Shown here: positions 45,216 through 55,624 of the stretch, one piece after another | Layout of the letters: each line of letters starts with the position of its first letter | How positions within the stretch are numbered: the stretch's first letter is position 1 | NCBI GenBank assembly: GCA_028532815.1 | Contig: JAQQAS010000044.1 | Span: 1-64,000 of the forward strand | DNA from: Pleomorphochaeta sp. | GTDB taxonomy: Bacteria > Spirochaetota > Spirochaetia > Sphaerochaetales > Sphaerochaetaceae | Length of the DNA stretch: 64,000 bases | Direction of reading: 5' to 3' | Made by a program: the position numbers and the translations under genes | The notes under the pieces: model-generated | What the model was told of the DNA's origin: nothing | Database searches by the model: none | What the model saw: the letters and a program-made list of their open reading frames with translations, nothing else

Positions 45216-46523
45216 ATGAAGAAATTTAGTAATTCAATCGTTAATGGCAAAGAGCACTTATTTGTAATAAGTGGTCTTGTCATTTCTTATCTTTTAATAA
45301 TTATATTTGTACTATTTTTGTTTAATGCTTTAAGTGAAAGAGAAGAACTTAGATTGCAAATGGAAGCAGAGCAAGCATTTAATAGTGTGTTTTATTATAT
45401 AAAAGATGATCCAGTAAAAGCCAATGATGAATTACAAAGTAAAGGTATACTTGGAGTTGGAGTCTATTCATACACAGGGACTAAGGTTCTCTCCCTTGGT
45501 GATGTTCCAAATATTCTATCAAAAAAAATTGTTGATAATTTTAGTACTTGGGGATCTAAAACTACAGGTGGTACTGCAACATATAATTATGATAATGACA
45601 CAATTGAATATATAAGGTTTATTAATAGATTAACCGTTCTTTGGGATGTAATAGATCCAACTCTTGTTAAGCTTTCTGATTTTAAAGCTCCAACTGTTAG
45701 TTTCCCAGATGTTTTATATATAATTATGAACGGGACTAGTTACAAAGCGATGAAGACTCGTTTACAAATGATGCAAATTCTTGCTATTTTTGTAATAACT
45801 ATTTTGTTTATATTTGTGTTTAGAATATATCGAAATAATAGAAAGTATAGAATAAAATTAGATAGTCAAAGAAATCTTGTTAACCTTGGACAAGCCGCTA
45901 GAACACTAACCCATGAAATTAAAAACCCATTAAGTTCGATTAATATTCAACTTGCCATATTGCGGGTGAAAGTTAATCCTTCATATAGATCTAATTTAGA
46001 AATAATCCAATCAGAAGTAGATAGAATAAAAATATTAACAGATAAGGTTAGCGAATTTTTACATAACCCCGAAGGAATTCCTAGCGAGTTCGAATTGGTT
46101 GAATTTATTCAAGATATAATATCTAAATTCCCTAGCAAGATTGCATTATATTCATATTCTACCTTTTATGTTAAAATGGATAAATTAAGAGCTCGAAGTG
46201 TATTTGAAAATTTAATAAAAAATGCAATAGAGAGTGGAAATAACCCTGAAGTTGAGGTTATAATAAAAAAAGGAAATAAAACAAAAACAGTTGAAATTGA
46301 AGTAAAAGATAGAGGGGATGGTCTACCAGAAGGGGTTAAAGATAAAATTTATGATCCTTTCTTTACTACTAAAACGACAGGAAGTGGTATAGGTCTTTCT
46401 ATAACAAAACAATTTGTAACTGCAAGGGGCGGAAGCTTAAATTTATTTTCTAGAGAAGGTGGTGGAACTGTTGCTCAAGTAATACTACCAACTTCAGCAA
46501 ATCATCCTCATAGGAGTCGTTGA
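45216..46523 (+). CDS. Membrane sensor histidine kinase (NtrB-like)
   Basis: 435 residues. Two membrane segments (about 16-40 and 188-206) enclose a periplasmic sensor. The phospho-acceptor His is in 'ARTLTHEIKNPLSS', then ATP-binding 'NLIKNAIESG', 'DRGDGLPE' and 'TGSGIGLSI'. It follows the permease by 22 bases, so it is probably made with the pump and may sense the pump's cargo or envelope stress. It overlaps its response-regulator gene by one base. Confidence 0.9.
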   Translation: MKKFSNSIVNGKEHLFVISGLVISYLLIIIFVLFLFNALSEREELRLQMEAEQAFNSVFYYIKDDPVKANDELQSKGILGVGVYSYTGTKVLSLGDVPNILSKKIVDNFSTWGSKTTGGTATYNYDNDTIEYIRFINRLTVLWDVIDPTLVKLSDFKAPTVSFPDVLYIIMNGTSYKAMKTRLQMMQILAIFVITILFIFVFRIYRNNRKYRIKLDSQRNLVNLGQAARTLTHEIKNPLSSINIQLAILRVKVNPSYRSNLEIIQSEVDRIKILTDKVSEFLHNPEGIPSEFELVEFIQDIISKFPSKIALYSYSTFYVKMDKLRARSVFENLIKNAIESGNNPEVEVIIKKGNKTKTVEIEVKDRGDGLPEGVKDKIYDPFFTTKTTGSGIGLSITKQFVTARGGSLNLFSREGGGTVAQVILPTSANHPHRSR

Positions 46524-47884
46524 TGAAAGTATTAATAGTTGATGATGAGATAAATATAAGAACATCACTGAGTCAATTTTTTAGTGTATATGATATAGAT
46601 AGTGAATTAGCTGAGAATGGATTAGTAGCTCAAAGGCTACTTTTTTCAGATTCGTTTGATGCCATGGTTGTTGATCTAAAGATGCCAGGGATGGATGGAC
46701 TTGAATTAATAAAATGGATGAGGGAAGAAGGTTTTGATATTCCTGTGATAATGGTAAGTGCTCACGGGGAAATATCAGATGCTGTCTCTGCTTTAAAAGG
46801 CGGTGCTGCAGATTATATTGTTAAACCTTTTAATCCTGAAGAATTAGTTAATAAAATTCAAAAAATGGTAGAAGCAAATAAAGTAAAACAATTGGTAGAA
46901 AATCCACCATTTGAGAATTCTTCTTTTATTGGCCAATCTGCACAAATGCTAGATATTAAAAAGACTATAGCCCGCTGTGCTAAAACACGCTCTAATGTTT
47001 TAATAACAGGAGAAAGCGGTACAGGTAAAGGCGTTGTAGCAAAAGAAATTCATAGACAAAGTTTTGGTGAAGATGGACCTTTCCAATCAATTAACATTGG
47101 TGGAGTTCCAGCGTCATTGATTGAAAGTGAATTGTTTGGGCATGAAAAAGGAGCTTTTACAGGAGCAGTTAGTAGAAAACTTGGTCTCTTTGAAGTTGCA
47201 AATGGAGGAACCTTATTTTTAGATGAATTAGGAGATTTACCTCTTGATTTACAAGTAAAATTATTAACTGTTATAAACGATAAGCAAGTTCAAAGATTAG
47301 GTGACACTCAAAAAAGAGATATAAATGTTAGAATTATTGCAGCCACAAATAAGAACTTGGAAAAGATGGTTAATGAAGGAACTTTTAGAGAAGATTTATA
47401 TTTCAGATTGAATGTACTTAGAATCAAATTACCACCACTTAGAGAAAGAAAGGATGATATACCATTACTCGCAGCAGGTATTTTAAAAAGATTAAAACGT
47501 GAAATGGGTAATGAAATGTTATCTGGATTCACTCCAAATGCTTTAGAAAAACTAAAAAATGGTCAATATTACGGAAATGTTAGAGAATTAGAAAACGTGA
47601 TTGAAAGGGCTATACTTTTTTGTGATGATACTTTAATTCATGAAGATGATATTACAATTGAAGATAATGTTGGAATGGCAATATCGCAACCTAGTTCTCC
47701 AACTTCAAAATCATCAATAGAAGTAAAATCTTTAAAAGAAGTTGAAAAAGAAAAAATTATAGAATCTCTTCATAGATGGGCTGGAAATAAGACAAAAGCT
47801 TCCAAAGAATTGGGAATTAGTAGAAGAACATTACTTAATAAAATAAGTGAATATGATATTGATGAATATAAAAAAGTTAAATAG
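46523..47884 (+). CDS. NtrC-type sigma-54 response regulator
   Basis: 453 residues: receiver domain (phospho-Asp in 'MVVDLKMPG'), AAA+ domain with 'GESGTGKGVVA' and the sigma-54 contact 'GAFTGA', and a C-terminal Fis-type helix ('KASKELGISRRTLLNKI'). Start is ATG 46523 within TGATG, served by TAGGAG at 46511; a TTG three bases earlier is unlikely. It should activate sigma-54 promoters, possibly for this exporter, but I found no clear -24/-12 site in the window. Confidence 0.92.
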   Translation: MKVLIVDDEINIRTSLSQFFSVYDIDSELAENGLVAQRLLFSDSFDAMVVDLKMPGMDGLELIKWMREEGFDIPVIMVSAHGEISDAVSALKGGAADYIVKPFNPEELVNKIQKMVEANKVKQLVENPPFENSSFIGQSAQMLDIKKTIARCAKTRSNVLITGESGTGKGVVAKEIHRQSFGEDGPFQSINIGGVPASLIESELFGHEKGAFTGAVSRKLGLFEVANGGTLFLDELGDLPLDLQVKLLTVINDKQVQRLGDTQKRDINVRIIAATNKNLEKMVNEGTFREDLYFRLNVLRIKLPPLRERKDDIPLLAAGILKRLKREMGNEMLSGFTPNALEKLKNGQYYGNVRELENVIERAILFCDDTLIHEDDITIEDNVGMAISQPSSPTSKSSIEVKSLKEVEKEKIIESLHRWAGNKTKASKELGISRRTLLNKISEYDIDEYKKVK

Positions 47885-47913
47885 AGAAGGCTTATTGCCC
47901 TCTCTTTTTTTTA
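47883..47913 (+). terminator. Terminator of the exporter/two-component operon
   Basis: AGAGAAGG (47883-47890) pairs with CCCTCTCT (47898-47905), one mismatch, followed by T8. Confidence 0.8.
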
Positions 47914-49752
47914 TTAGATAAGAGAACTTAGTACAGAATAAAGTTCTTCTTTAATTATAGGCTTAGATAAATGAGCATTCATTCCTGCAGATAATGACTT
48001 AATAACATCTTGTGAAAAAGCATTTGCAGAAAGAGCAACAATTGGAATATCTTTATTGAACTTTCTAATTTCTTTTGTTGCTTCTAAACCATCTAGTAAA
48101 GGCATTCGTATATCCATCAAAATTGCATCGTATTTATTTTCTCTAGCAAGTTTTATACCTTCTATTCCATTTTTTGCAACTTCAATATTGCTAGTATAAA
48201 AAGCGAGAAGTTTTTTTATAATAGTAATGTTTACATCAATATCTTCGCAAATTAAAATCTTTTTATTATTAAGTGATCCTTCTTTTATTTTAATAATGTT
48301 ATTATTAATGAATCCTTTGACATCCTGCTCTGTAGCTAAGGTTAGAATTATATCAATGTAAAAAGTTGTACCTTCACCAAGTTTTGATTTGCAACTAATT
48401 TTTCCACCCATAATATCAATTAGATTTTTAGTTATAGCGAGGCCTAAACCACTACCACCTTCATGTTTAGATTGTGAATTAACTTCACAGGTAAAAGGTT
48501 CAAACATAACTTTTTGAAACTCTTCACTCATTCCAACACCAGTGTCTGATATCTCATGTTTTATAACAACTTTACCATCACCAATATCAGTAACATAATC
48601 TTTCCAAGTTACACTACCACCATCTTTGGTATATTTGATTGCATTGTTTAAAATATTAATTAATATTTGTTCAATTCGTCTTTCATCAGCTTTTACATAT
48701 TTGAACAAAGCTTCACATTCTAAATCTATATTTAAATCTATATTTTTTTGTTGTGCTCTTGGTCTAATGATGTTGATTATTTTTTGAGCAATCCTTGGGG
48801 TGAAAGTTATTACTTCTTCTAGCTTGATTTCACCTCTTTCTAGTCTTTGCATATCTAAAATATCATTAATTAATGCTAATAAATATTCGCTACTATCTTT
48901 TATTTGAGAAAAATATTGAACTGCTTTTGGATCATTAATTTCTTCTATCCCAAAATTAGCCATACCTAGGATTGCATTCATTGGAGTTCTCATATCATGA
49001 GACATTCTTGCTAGAAAATCATCTTTCTTCGAATTTTTTTCTTCAATTTCTTCAAGTTTGTGTTCTAATTCTAATCCAAAGTTTTTATTATTTCTTGTTT
49101 GAAATGTTTTGTTAATAGTAATATATGCTCCCACATAATCATCTAAATAAGTTGAAGCATATGCTGTTAGTTTATATGTGGTGTTATCATCTAAGTTATA
49201 GAAAGTTAATGTATTGGTGTTAGATGTAGAGAGATTTTTTAGTAAATAATCGAAGCGATTTTTTTCTAATCCCTTGATAAGTGTGTAGCCATACTTTCCA
49301 ATAGAATCTAATTCCTTACAGTTAAATAAAGTTTCAAATTTTTTGTTTAGTTTAATTACTTTATTTAAGCTATCAACTATCATCAAAGGGGTATCTGAGT
49401 CATATAATGAATTAAATTTTTGTCCATTTAATGAAATTTTTTCCTCACTTGGAAATATTTTAGATAGTATAAAAGTTTTACCATTAATTTTAGTTGAATA
49501 TTTCTTTTCTAGTACTGTAATAATTTTATTAGAAGCTGTTTTAAGAGGGATATGTAAATATCTATCATTCTTTTTTTCAATTTGATTCAATTCTAATAAA
49601 TATAGATCAGATATGTTCATAGTAAGTAATTCGTCTATGGAATATCCATAGATTGAAGCAGCCCTATTATTTGCAGAAATAATTTCTCCAGACTTAGGTT
49701 CAATAATTAGTAGTGCAGCTGGATAATTTAAACAAGCTTCATTGAAATACAT
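47914..49752 (-). CDS. Hybrid histidine kinase with PAS sensors and receiver
   Basis: 612 residues with no membrane segment, so cytoplasmic. A PAS domain from residue 1 ('SANNRAASIYGYSIDELL'), a second PAS-like region at about 120-225, HisKA with 'LARMSHDMRTPMNAI', HATPase with 'NILNNAIKYT' and 'GSGLGLAI', and a C-terminal receiver with 'DAILMDIRMP'. No output domain, so it hands phosphate to another protein. It is convergent with the sigma-54 regulator gene. Confidence 0.9.
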   Translation of the reverse strand: MYFNEACLNYPAALLIIEPKSGEIISANNRAASIYGYSIDELLTMNISDLYLLELNQIEKKNDRYLHIPLKTASNKIITVLEKKYSTKINGKTFILSKIFPSEEKISLNGQKFNSLYDSDTPLMIVDSLNKVIKLNKKFETLFNCKELDSIGKYGYTLIKGLEKNRFDYLLKNLSTSNTNTLTFYNLDDNTTYKLTAYASTYLDDYVGAYITINKTFQTRNNKNFGLELEHKLEEIEEKNSKKDDFLARMSHDMRTPMNAILGMANFGIEEINDPKAVQYFSQIKDSSEYLLALINDILDMQRLERGEIKLEEVITFTPRIAQKIINIIRPRAQQKNIDLNIDLECEALFKYVKADERRIEQILINILNNAIKYTKDGGSVTWKDYVTDIGDGKVVIKHEISDTGVGMSEEFQKVMFEPFTCEVNSQSKHEGGSGLGLAITKNLIDIMGGKISCKSKLGEGTTFYIDIILTLATEQDVKGFINNNIIKIKEGSLNNKKILICEDIDVNITIIKKLLAFYTSNIEVAKNGIEGIKLARENKYDAILMDIRMPLLDGLEATKEIRKFNKDIPIVALSANAFSQDVIKSLSAGMNAHLSKPIIKEELYSVLSSLI

Positions 49753-50024
49753 CTATCACCCTTTAATATTTTTTAATTTGTTAAAACAATATCATGCTTT
49801 TATTGTTACTACAAGAGAATAGTAAAAGTTAGTGTTAGTATAATAGCAATGGTTATATTTTTCTTTTTTTGGTTAATTAATATTAAGTGAAATTACATAT
49901 TTATTCGATAAAATTTTATTAAAAGTACTTTTCTAAAAAGTTATAATTTGCTATATTTCTTATATAGATAAAAAAATATTTATAAATTTTTATGATATTA
50001 ATTAAATAATAATGGAGATAAACT

Positions 50025-51119
50025 ATGGCAATGGTAATAGGTGGACCAAGTAGATACATTCAACAAAAAAATGCTTTAAAAGATTTAAGCAAATTTGCTA
50101 AAACTTTAGGAAATAACTTACTAGTTTTAATAACAGAAAGCGGTAAGAAAAGAATAGGTAATATTATTGAAGATGGTAATAAAGATACTGATGTGACAAT
50201 CAATTTTACTTATTTCAATGGAGAATGTTCTAAAAAAGAAATTAAACGAGTTCAAGATGAAGCTAAAAAAGTTGGTGCTAATGTAATTGTTGGTATCGGT
50301 GGTGGTAAAGCTTTAGATACTGCAAAAGCTGCTGCATACTATGCAAAACTTCCTGTAGTTATTTCTCCAACAATTGCAAGTAGTGATGCTCCTTGTTCAG
50401 CTCTGTCTGTTATTTATACTGAAGAGGGTGTATATGAAGAATATTTATTCTTAACTGAAAACCCTAATATGGTATTGATGGATACAGAGATTATTTCAAA
50501 AGCTCCTTCAAGACTTATAGTTGCTGGAATGGGTGATGCACTTGCAACCTATTTTGAAGCTAGAGCTTGTAAAGCTTCTAATGCAATTAACTGTTTAAAC
50601 GGAACTGGATCATTAACATCAACTGCTTTAGGTGAGTTATGCTACCAAACACTAATCAATGATGGGTATAAAGCAAAATTAGCAGCTGACAATAAAGTTT
50701 GTACAAAAGCTGTTGAAAATATTATTGAAGCAAATACATATCTTTCAGGTATTGGTTTTGAATCTGGTGGTATCGCAGCTGCACATGCAGTTCATAATGG
50801 TTTAACAGCTATTGAAGAAACACACCACATGTATCATGGTGAAAAAGTTGCTTTTGGTACTTTGACTCAATTAGTATTAGAAAATGCACCAATTGAAGAT
50901 ATTGAAGAAGTAATTGAATTCTGTACAAGTGTTGGTTTACCAACAACTTTAGCAGATTTAGGTATCAAAAAAATCAAAGAAGAAGAAATTATGAAAGTTG
51001 CCACTTTAGCTTGTGCTGAAGGAGATACAATGGCAAACATGCCTTTTGATGTTACTCCTAATGATGTATATGCTGCTATTTTAGCTGCCAACGAATTAGG
51101 TCTTGCATATAAAAACTAA
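50025..51119 (+). CDS. gldA: Glycerol dehydrogenase
   Basis: 364 residues. 'GIGGGKALDTAKAAA' is the nucleotide site and 'SPTIASSDAPCSALSVIY' is specific to the GldA group. Metal ligands: Asp in 'GMGDALATYFEA' and His in 'AAHAVHNG' and 'YHGEKVAFG'. It interconverts glycerol and dihydroxyacetone with NAD. Single gene with GGAG before the ATG; the 272 bases upstream are AT-rich with no clear site. Confidence 0.92.
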   Translation: MAMVIGGPSRYIQQKNALKDLSKFAKTLGNNLLVLITESGKKRIGNIIEDGNKDTDVTINFTYFNGECSKKEIKRVQDEAKKVGANVIVGIGGGKALDTAKAAAYYAKLPVVISPTIASSDAPCSALSVIYTEEGVYEEYLFLTENPNMVLMDTEIISKAPSRLIVAGMGDALATYFEARACKASNAINCLNGTGSLTSTALGELCYQTLINDGYKAKLAADNKVCTKAVENIIEANTYLSGIGFESGGIAAAHAVHNGLTAIEETHHMYHGEKVAFGTLTQLVLENAPIEDIEEVIEFCTSVGLPTTLADLGIKKIKEEEIMKVATLACAEGDTMANMPFDVTPNDVYAAILAANELGLAYKN

Positions 51120-51148
51120 AAATTTGAATTTACTAACAAAAAATTCTT

Positions 51149-51176
51149 GGATACCTTACTCTGTGGGGTATCCTTT
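51149..51176 (+). terminator. First terminator after gldA
   Basis: GGATACC (51149-51155) pairs with GGTATCC (51167-51173), then TTTATT. Confidence 0.7.
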
Positions 51177-51198
51177 ATTGTCTCTTTAATTTTTAGAT

Positions 51199-51231
51199 AG
51201 ATACTCTTAGATAATGGAGTATCTTTTTCTT
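51199..51231 (+). terminator. Second terminator after gldA
   Basis: AGATACTC (51199-51206) pairs with GAGTATCT (51217-51224), followed by TTTT. Its arms resemble those of the first terminator. Confidence 0.72.
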
Positions 51232-51384
51232 TAGTTGACCTCAAATAAAAATAAAGGTATGATAAAAAAAAGAATTTATTATAATTCCTTATAGGTTAAA
51301 GAATTATTAAAAACTTAAAGACAAAGTCTTATCTTATAAAGAATTATGATATAATAACTATATTATTAGTTATGGAGGAAATAT

Positions 51385-53109
51385 ATGAGTTTACCACATT
51401 GGAACTTAGATGAAATATATACAGGATGTAATAGTGATGATTTTAATTTTGCTATTAATGCTTGTAGAGAAAATTGTACAAGAGTAAAAGCTTTAGTTAA
51501 AGATAATGGTGCAATTGAAGAAGTAATTAAAACATGGGAAAAAGTTTTAGATACCTTTGAAACTTTAGATGCATATACTTCAGTTTTGCTTTCTGTTGAA
51601 ACCAATAATACAGATTATTTATATGCCTTAAACCGTGTTTCAAAATTAAGCTTAACAGTTAATAATTTAGAAGTTATTGTAATTAACTTTTTAGCAGATA
51701 ATAGAACTGCAGTTCTAAATGCTTTAGACAACGAGTTAAAGGAATATTCTTATGTAATAAAAGAATTACTTGAAAAACATAATCATTTAAAGAGCCAAGA
51801 AGTTGAAGCTGTTGCTGCTGATTTAAATAGGAGTGGAACTGAAGCTTTTGAAAGACTTCAAGAAGCTCTAATCAGTAGAACTGTTATTGAATATAAAGGG
51901 GAAATGAAAACAGTTACTGAGCTTAGAAATATGGCTTTCTCTAAAGAAAGAGAAATCAGAAAAGAAGCTTTTGAAAAGGAAGTACAACTTTTAAAAAATA
52001 ATGAAATAGCATATGCAGCAGCTTTAAATGGAGTTAAGGGTTCAACAATTACATTAGATGAACTTCATAGCTATGAACCATTGAAAAGGAGTTTGATTCA
52101 ATCAAGAATTGATGAAAAAATTATTAATTCTTTAATAAGCACACTAGAAAAAAATCTTCCTTTATTTAGAAAATATTTAAATAAAAAAGCAGAAATGTTG
52201 AATCTAGATCATTTAGCTTTTTATGATATTTTTGCACCAATTGGAGAAGATGTTAAAAGATATGAATTTGAAGATGCTAAAGATTTTATATTAGATAAAT
52301 TCTATGGTTTTTCAAAGGAAATGGGCGATTTTGCCAAAAAAGCTTTTGATAATAACTGGATTGATGCTGAACCTAGAAAGAACAAAGTAGGGGGAGCTTA
52401 TGATGTTGGTTTCCCAGATGCTGGAGTTTCTAGAATTTTATGCAATTTTGACTATTCATATAATGGTCTATCCACATTGGCTCATGAATTAGGACATGCA
52501 TATCACGATAGTGTTGTACTTCCTAAATCACATTTACTAAGAACTTATCCAATGACTTTAGCTGAAACAGCTTCCATATTTAGCGAAACAATTGTTCTTC
52601 AAGGAGCTCTAGAGAGAGCAAGTGAAAGTGAAAAAATTTCATTAATAGAAACTTTTTTACAAGATACAACTCAAGTTTGTGTCGATATTCTTTGTAGATT
52701 TTATTTTGAAAGAGAAGTTTTTGAAAAAAGAAAAGAAAGTGAATTAAGTAGTGAAGAATTTTGTCAAATTATGGTTGAATCTCAAAAGAAAACATATGGT
52801 ACTTTAAGTGAATATCATCCATTTATGTGGGCTGTTAAAGGGCATTATTACAGTAGTGCTTTCTCTTTCTATAACTATCCTTATGCCTTTGGGCAATTAT
52901 TTGCTCTAGGTGTTTTTGCCCAAAAGCAAAAATTAGGTGATGCTTTTGCTCCTAAATATAGAAGAATGCTTGAAAATACAGGTAAAGATAGTGCAAAGAA
53001 TGTTGCATCTCTTTTGGATTGTGATATTGAAAGTGAAGAATTTTGGCAAAGCAGTATAGATATTGTAGCAACTTATGTAGAGGATTTTGTTAATGCAAGT
53101 AACAATTAA
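51385..53109 (+). CDS. pepF: Oligoendopeptidase F
   Basis: 574-residue M3 metallopeptidase of the cytoplasm. The zinc site is 'LAHELGHAYHD' with the downstream Glu in 'AETASIFSETI'. It degrades short peptides. GGAGG lies before the ATG. The C-terminal 17 bases overlap the next gene, so both are probably translated together. Confidence 0.93.
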   Translation: MSLPHWNLDEIYTGCNSDDFNFAINACRENCTRVKALVKDNGAIEEVIKTWEKVLDTFETLDAYTSVLLSVETNNTDYLYALNRVSKLSLTVNNLEVIVINFLADNRTAVLNALDNELKEYSYVIKELLEKHNHLKSQEVEAVAADLNRSGTEAFERLQEALISRTVIEYKGEMKTVTELRNMAFSKEREIRKEAFEKEVQLLKNNEIAYAAALNGVKGSTITLDELHSYEPLKRSLIQSRIDEKIINSLISTLEKNLPLFRKYLNKKAEMLNLDHLAFYDIFAPIGEDVKRYEFEDAKDFILDKFYGFSKEMGDFAKKAFDNNWIDAEPRKNKVGGAYDVGFPDAGVSRILCNFDYSYNGLSTLAHELGHAYHDSVVLPKSHLLRTYPMTLAETASIFSETIVLQGALERASESEKISLIETFLQDTTQVCVDILCRFYFEREVFEKRKESELSSEEFCQIMVESQKKTYGTLSEYHPFMWAVKGHYYSSAFSFYNYPYAFGQLFALGVFAQKQKLGDAFAPKYRRMLENTGKDSAKNVASLLDCDIESEEFWQSSIDIVATYVEDFVNASNN

Positions 53110-54220
53110 TAGTATTGCTCAAGGTGGGGAAGGTGTAGCTCGCTTAGAAAATGGTAAAACTGTATTTGTCGATGGGGCATTAGTTGATGAAATTGTATCA
53201 ATAAGCATTTATAAAGAAACAAAAAGTTATGCAAAAGCAAAGCTTCTTGAGATAATTAAACCATCTATTTATAGGGCTAATCCTTTTTGTCCACATTATT
53301 TTAAATGCGGAGGTTGTAATCTCCAGCATTTAAAATATGAAGAGCAAGTTAAAGTAAAAGAAGAATTAGTATTATCTCATCTTAAAAGAATTGCAAATTT
53401 AGATTTAGAAAAAATTAAAATACTTGATACAGAGGTAGGTAGAGATACCTCGTACAGAAACAGAGTTAGATTCCATGTTTCAATGGCAGATAATAAAATT
53501 GGATTTCTTAAGAAAAATAGTAATGAATTATATGAGATAGATTCATGTCCTTTATTAGTTGATTCAATAAACGAATCAATTAAAAATGGAGACATATTAA
53601 AAGCTGCAAGAGTTAACATGTTTAGCAATAATTCTAGAGGGAATTATATTCAAGTTCCAGTTTTTGCAGGGGATGATAAATTAAGTTTTTCTAAAGAAAG
53701 AGTTTCTATTGATGTAAATAATAAAACTCTAAGTGTAAGTGCTAATGTATTTTTTCAGTCTAATAAGGAACTTTTATCTAAATTAATTACATATGTAGTT
53801 TCTAAAATTGATAGTGATTCAGTAATGGATCTGTATAGCGGGGTTGGAACTTTTTCAGCATATCTTCCTGATAATACTATTGCTGTTGAAAAACAGAGAG
53901 ATTGTCTTTCTTTGAGTAAAATTAATGCTCCGAATGCTAAATCTTTTACAGGTGAAGTTGAAAACTGGGGAAAGAAGAATAAGGAAAGTGTTGATATTGT
54001 AGTAGTTGATCCTCCAAGAGTAGGTTTGTTTGAAAGTGTTCCAAAATTATTAAGAAAATTTGGAGCAAAGAAAATAATTTATGTATCTTGTAATCCTGTA
54101 ACGCTTGCGAGAGATATTAAAATTTTAGAAGAATTAGGTTATAAAACTCAAGAAATTAAAATATTTGATTTTTATCCACATACACATCATGTAGAAAGTG
54201 TTGTATTGATGTCTAGATAG
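53093..54220 (+). CDS. RNA m5U methyltransferase (TrmA/RlmD family)
   Basis: 375 residues. An N-terminal TRAM domain ('GGEGVARLENGKTVFVDGAL'), an Fe-S site 'CPHYFKCGGC', SAM motif 'DLYSGVGTFS', 'DPPRVGL', and the catalytic Cys in 'YVSCNPVTLARD'. It methylates uridine in 23S rRNA or tRNA; the sub-type is not certain. Start is ATG 53093 with AGAGGA upstream; the in-frame TTG at 53087 is too close to it. Confidence 0.92.
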   Translation: MQVTINSIAQGGEGVARLENGKTVFVDGALVDEIVSISIYKETKSYAKAKLLEIIKPSIYRANPFCPHYFKCGGCNLQHLKYEEQVKVKEELVLSHLKRIANLDLEKIKILDTEVGRDTSYRNRVRFHVSMADNKIGFLKKNSNELYEIDSCPLLVDSINESIKNGDILKAARVNMFSNNSRGNYIQVPVFAGDDKLSFSKERVSIDVNNKTLSVSANVFFQSNKELLSKLITYVVSKIDSDSVMDLYSGVGTFSAYLPDNTIAVEKQRDCLSLSKINAPNAKSFTGEVENWGKKNKESVDIVVVDPPRVGLFESVPKLLRKFGAKKIIYVSCNPVTLARDIKILEELGYKTQEIKIFDFYPHTHHVESVVLMSR

Positions 54221-54372
54221 AATATATATAATTAATAAAAAGGCTCAGTAAAAAAAGTAATAATGTTTTCTATTTTTTTATATGTTAATCTTTAATAAAT
54301 AAGATAATAAACAATTTAGATTTGGTTCCATCTTATTCTTTTATTTTATAATGTAATATTGAGGGGTAATAA

Positions 54373-54927
54373 ATGCAAAAAAGTACAAAAGTTCTTTTAA
54401 TTATTGTTTATAGCTTATTTTTAGTTGTTTCGTTTGGTTTACCTTTTTTTAGTTTTGAAGGGTATTCTATTTTAAGCAATACTACTAGCCATTTGGCTGC
54501 GCAAAGTTCGCCTTTTGCTTGGGTTATGGATCTTATTTTCATCTGTCTAGGTGTTGCCTCAATATTAATTAATTATAAAACAGGAGTAGTCTACCATCAA
54601 GTTTTTGGATGTATTTTTGGATTTAGTTTGATTATGACAGCCTTCTTTCCTCATGCACCTTTAGTTACTAATGTGCTACCTAATCTATTCTTTGATAAAA
54701 TGCATTCAATTTTTGCAAGTATTACAGGATTTAGCTTTACTATGCTTGCATTTGGGCACGGGATAGTAAGTAGAGAAAAACAGCGATTTTGGGGATTTGT
54801 AATGGCTACTATTGCTATATTGGTTTCCATGGGAATGATGATGTTTCCATCTTTTATGGGTATTTTACAACGTATTATGTTTATGAGTGCCTTTGGCTGG
54901 CTATTCTTTTATATGCGTACCCCTTAA
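54373..54927 (+). CDS. DUF998 membrane protein
   Basis: 184 residues, five or six membrane helices. 'SNTTSHLAAQSSPFAWVMD' resembles the conserved start of DUF998 proteins. Function unknown. It stands alone after a 152-base gap; GAGGGG precedes the ATG. Confidence 0.8.
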   Translation: MQKSTKVLLIIVYSLFLVVSFGLPFFSFEGYSILSNTTSHLAAQSSPFAWVMDLIFICLGVASILINYKTGVVYHQVFGCIFGFSLIMTAFFPHAPLVTNVLPNLFFDKMHSIFASITGFSFTMLAFGHGIVSREKQRFWGFVMATIAILVSMGMMMFPSFMGILQRIMFMSAFGWLFFYMRTP

Positions 54928-55016
54928 AGAAGAGCATACTTCTTAACAGTTGTTATAAGAATCTTTGATAGATTAATATTAATGAATATAGGTTGTAAAT
55001 TATATAAGGAAAAAAA

Positions 55017-55565
55017 GTGAAATATTTGATTCTATTTAGAGGTATAAATGTTGGTGGAAAGCATATTGTTAAAATGGATTCATTAAAAAATATGCTTGAA
55101 TCTTTAAACTTAAAAGAAATTAAAACGTATCTACAAAGTGGTAATGCAATTGTAGAATCTGATAAAAGTGAACAAGACTTAATAGCTTTAATTTCTAAAA
55201 GTTTTGTTGATAATTTCGGCTTTCAAAGTGAGATAAAAATTAGATCATTTGATGAAATGAATTTTATAATTAACAATTTACCTTTTTCAGAAACTGAAGT
55301 AGAAAATGCAATTTTAAAAGATCCTAAAGTTACTCATTTGTATGTTTATTTTTTAAATGAAGCTCCTTTTTTAAAAACTATTGAAACCCTTAATGAAAAA
55401 GACATTTCAGAAGATAAAGTGGAAATAGGAAAAAGAGAAATCTATTTGCTCTGCAATCAAAGCATTAGAAAAAGCAAATTAGCAATTCAAATATCTAAAA
55501 ATTATGTTAATGCTACTGCTAGAAATTGGAAGACAGTAAATAAATTAGTTAAGATAATGAGTTAA
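55017..55565 (+). CDS. DUF1697 protein
   Basis: 182 residues opening with 'LILFRGINVGGKHIVKMDSL' and 'YLQSGNAIV', the signature of DUF1697. Function unknown. The start is GTG with AAGGA about 10 bases before it. Confidence 0.87.
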   Translation: MKYLILFRGINVGGKHIVKMDSLKNMLESLNLKEIKTYLQSGNAIVESDKSEQDLIALISKSFVDNFGFQSEIKIRSFDEMNFIINNLPFSETEVENAILKDPKVTHLYVYFLNEAPFLKTIETLNEKDISEDKVEIGKREIYLLCNQSIRKSKLAIQISKNYVNATARNWKTVNKLVKIMS

Positions 55566-55568
55566 AAA

Positions 55569-55612
55569 AAAGAACACATTAAAAAAGTTACTTTTATATG
55601 TGTCCTTTGATA
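55569..55612. terminator. Terminator between convergent genes
   Basis: AAAGAACACAT (55569-55579) pairs with ATGTGTCCTTT (55598-55608), one mismatch; A/T-rich tails on both strands. Confidence 0.6.
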
Positions 55613-55624
55613 CTTTAATTTAAA

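Noticed and set aside
45193-47884. Sigma-54 promoter (-24/-12) near the exporter operon
   Set aside because: I looked for TGGC-N8-10-TTGC upstream of the SDR, TolC and kinase genes and saw no convincing match.
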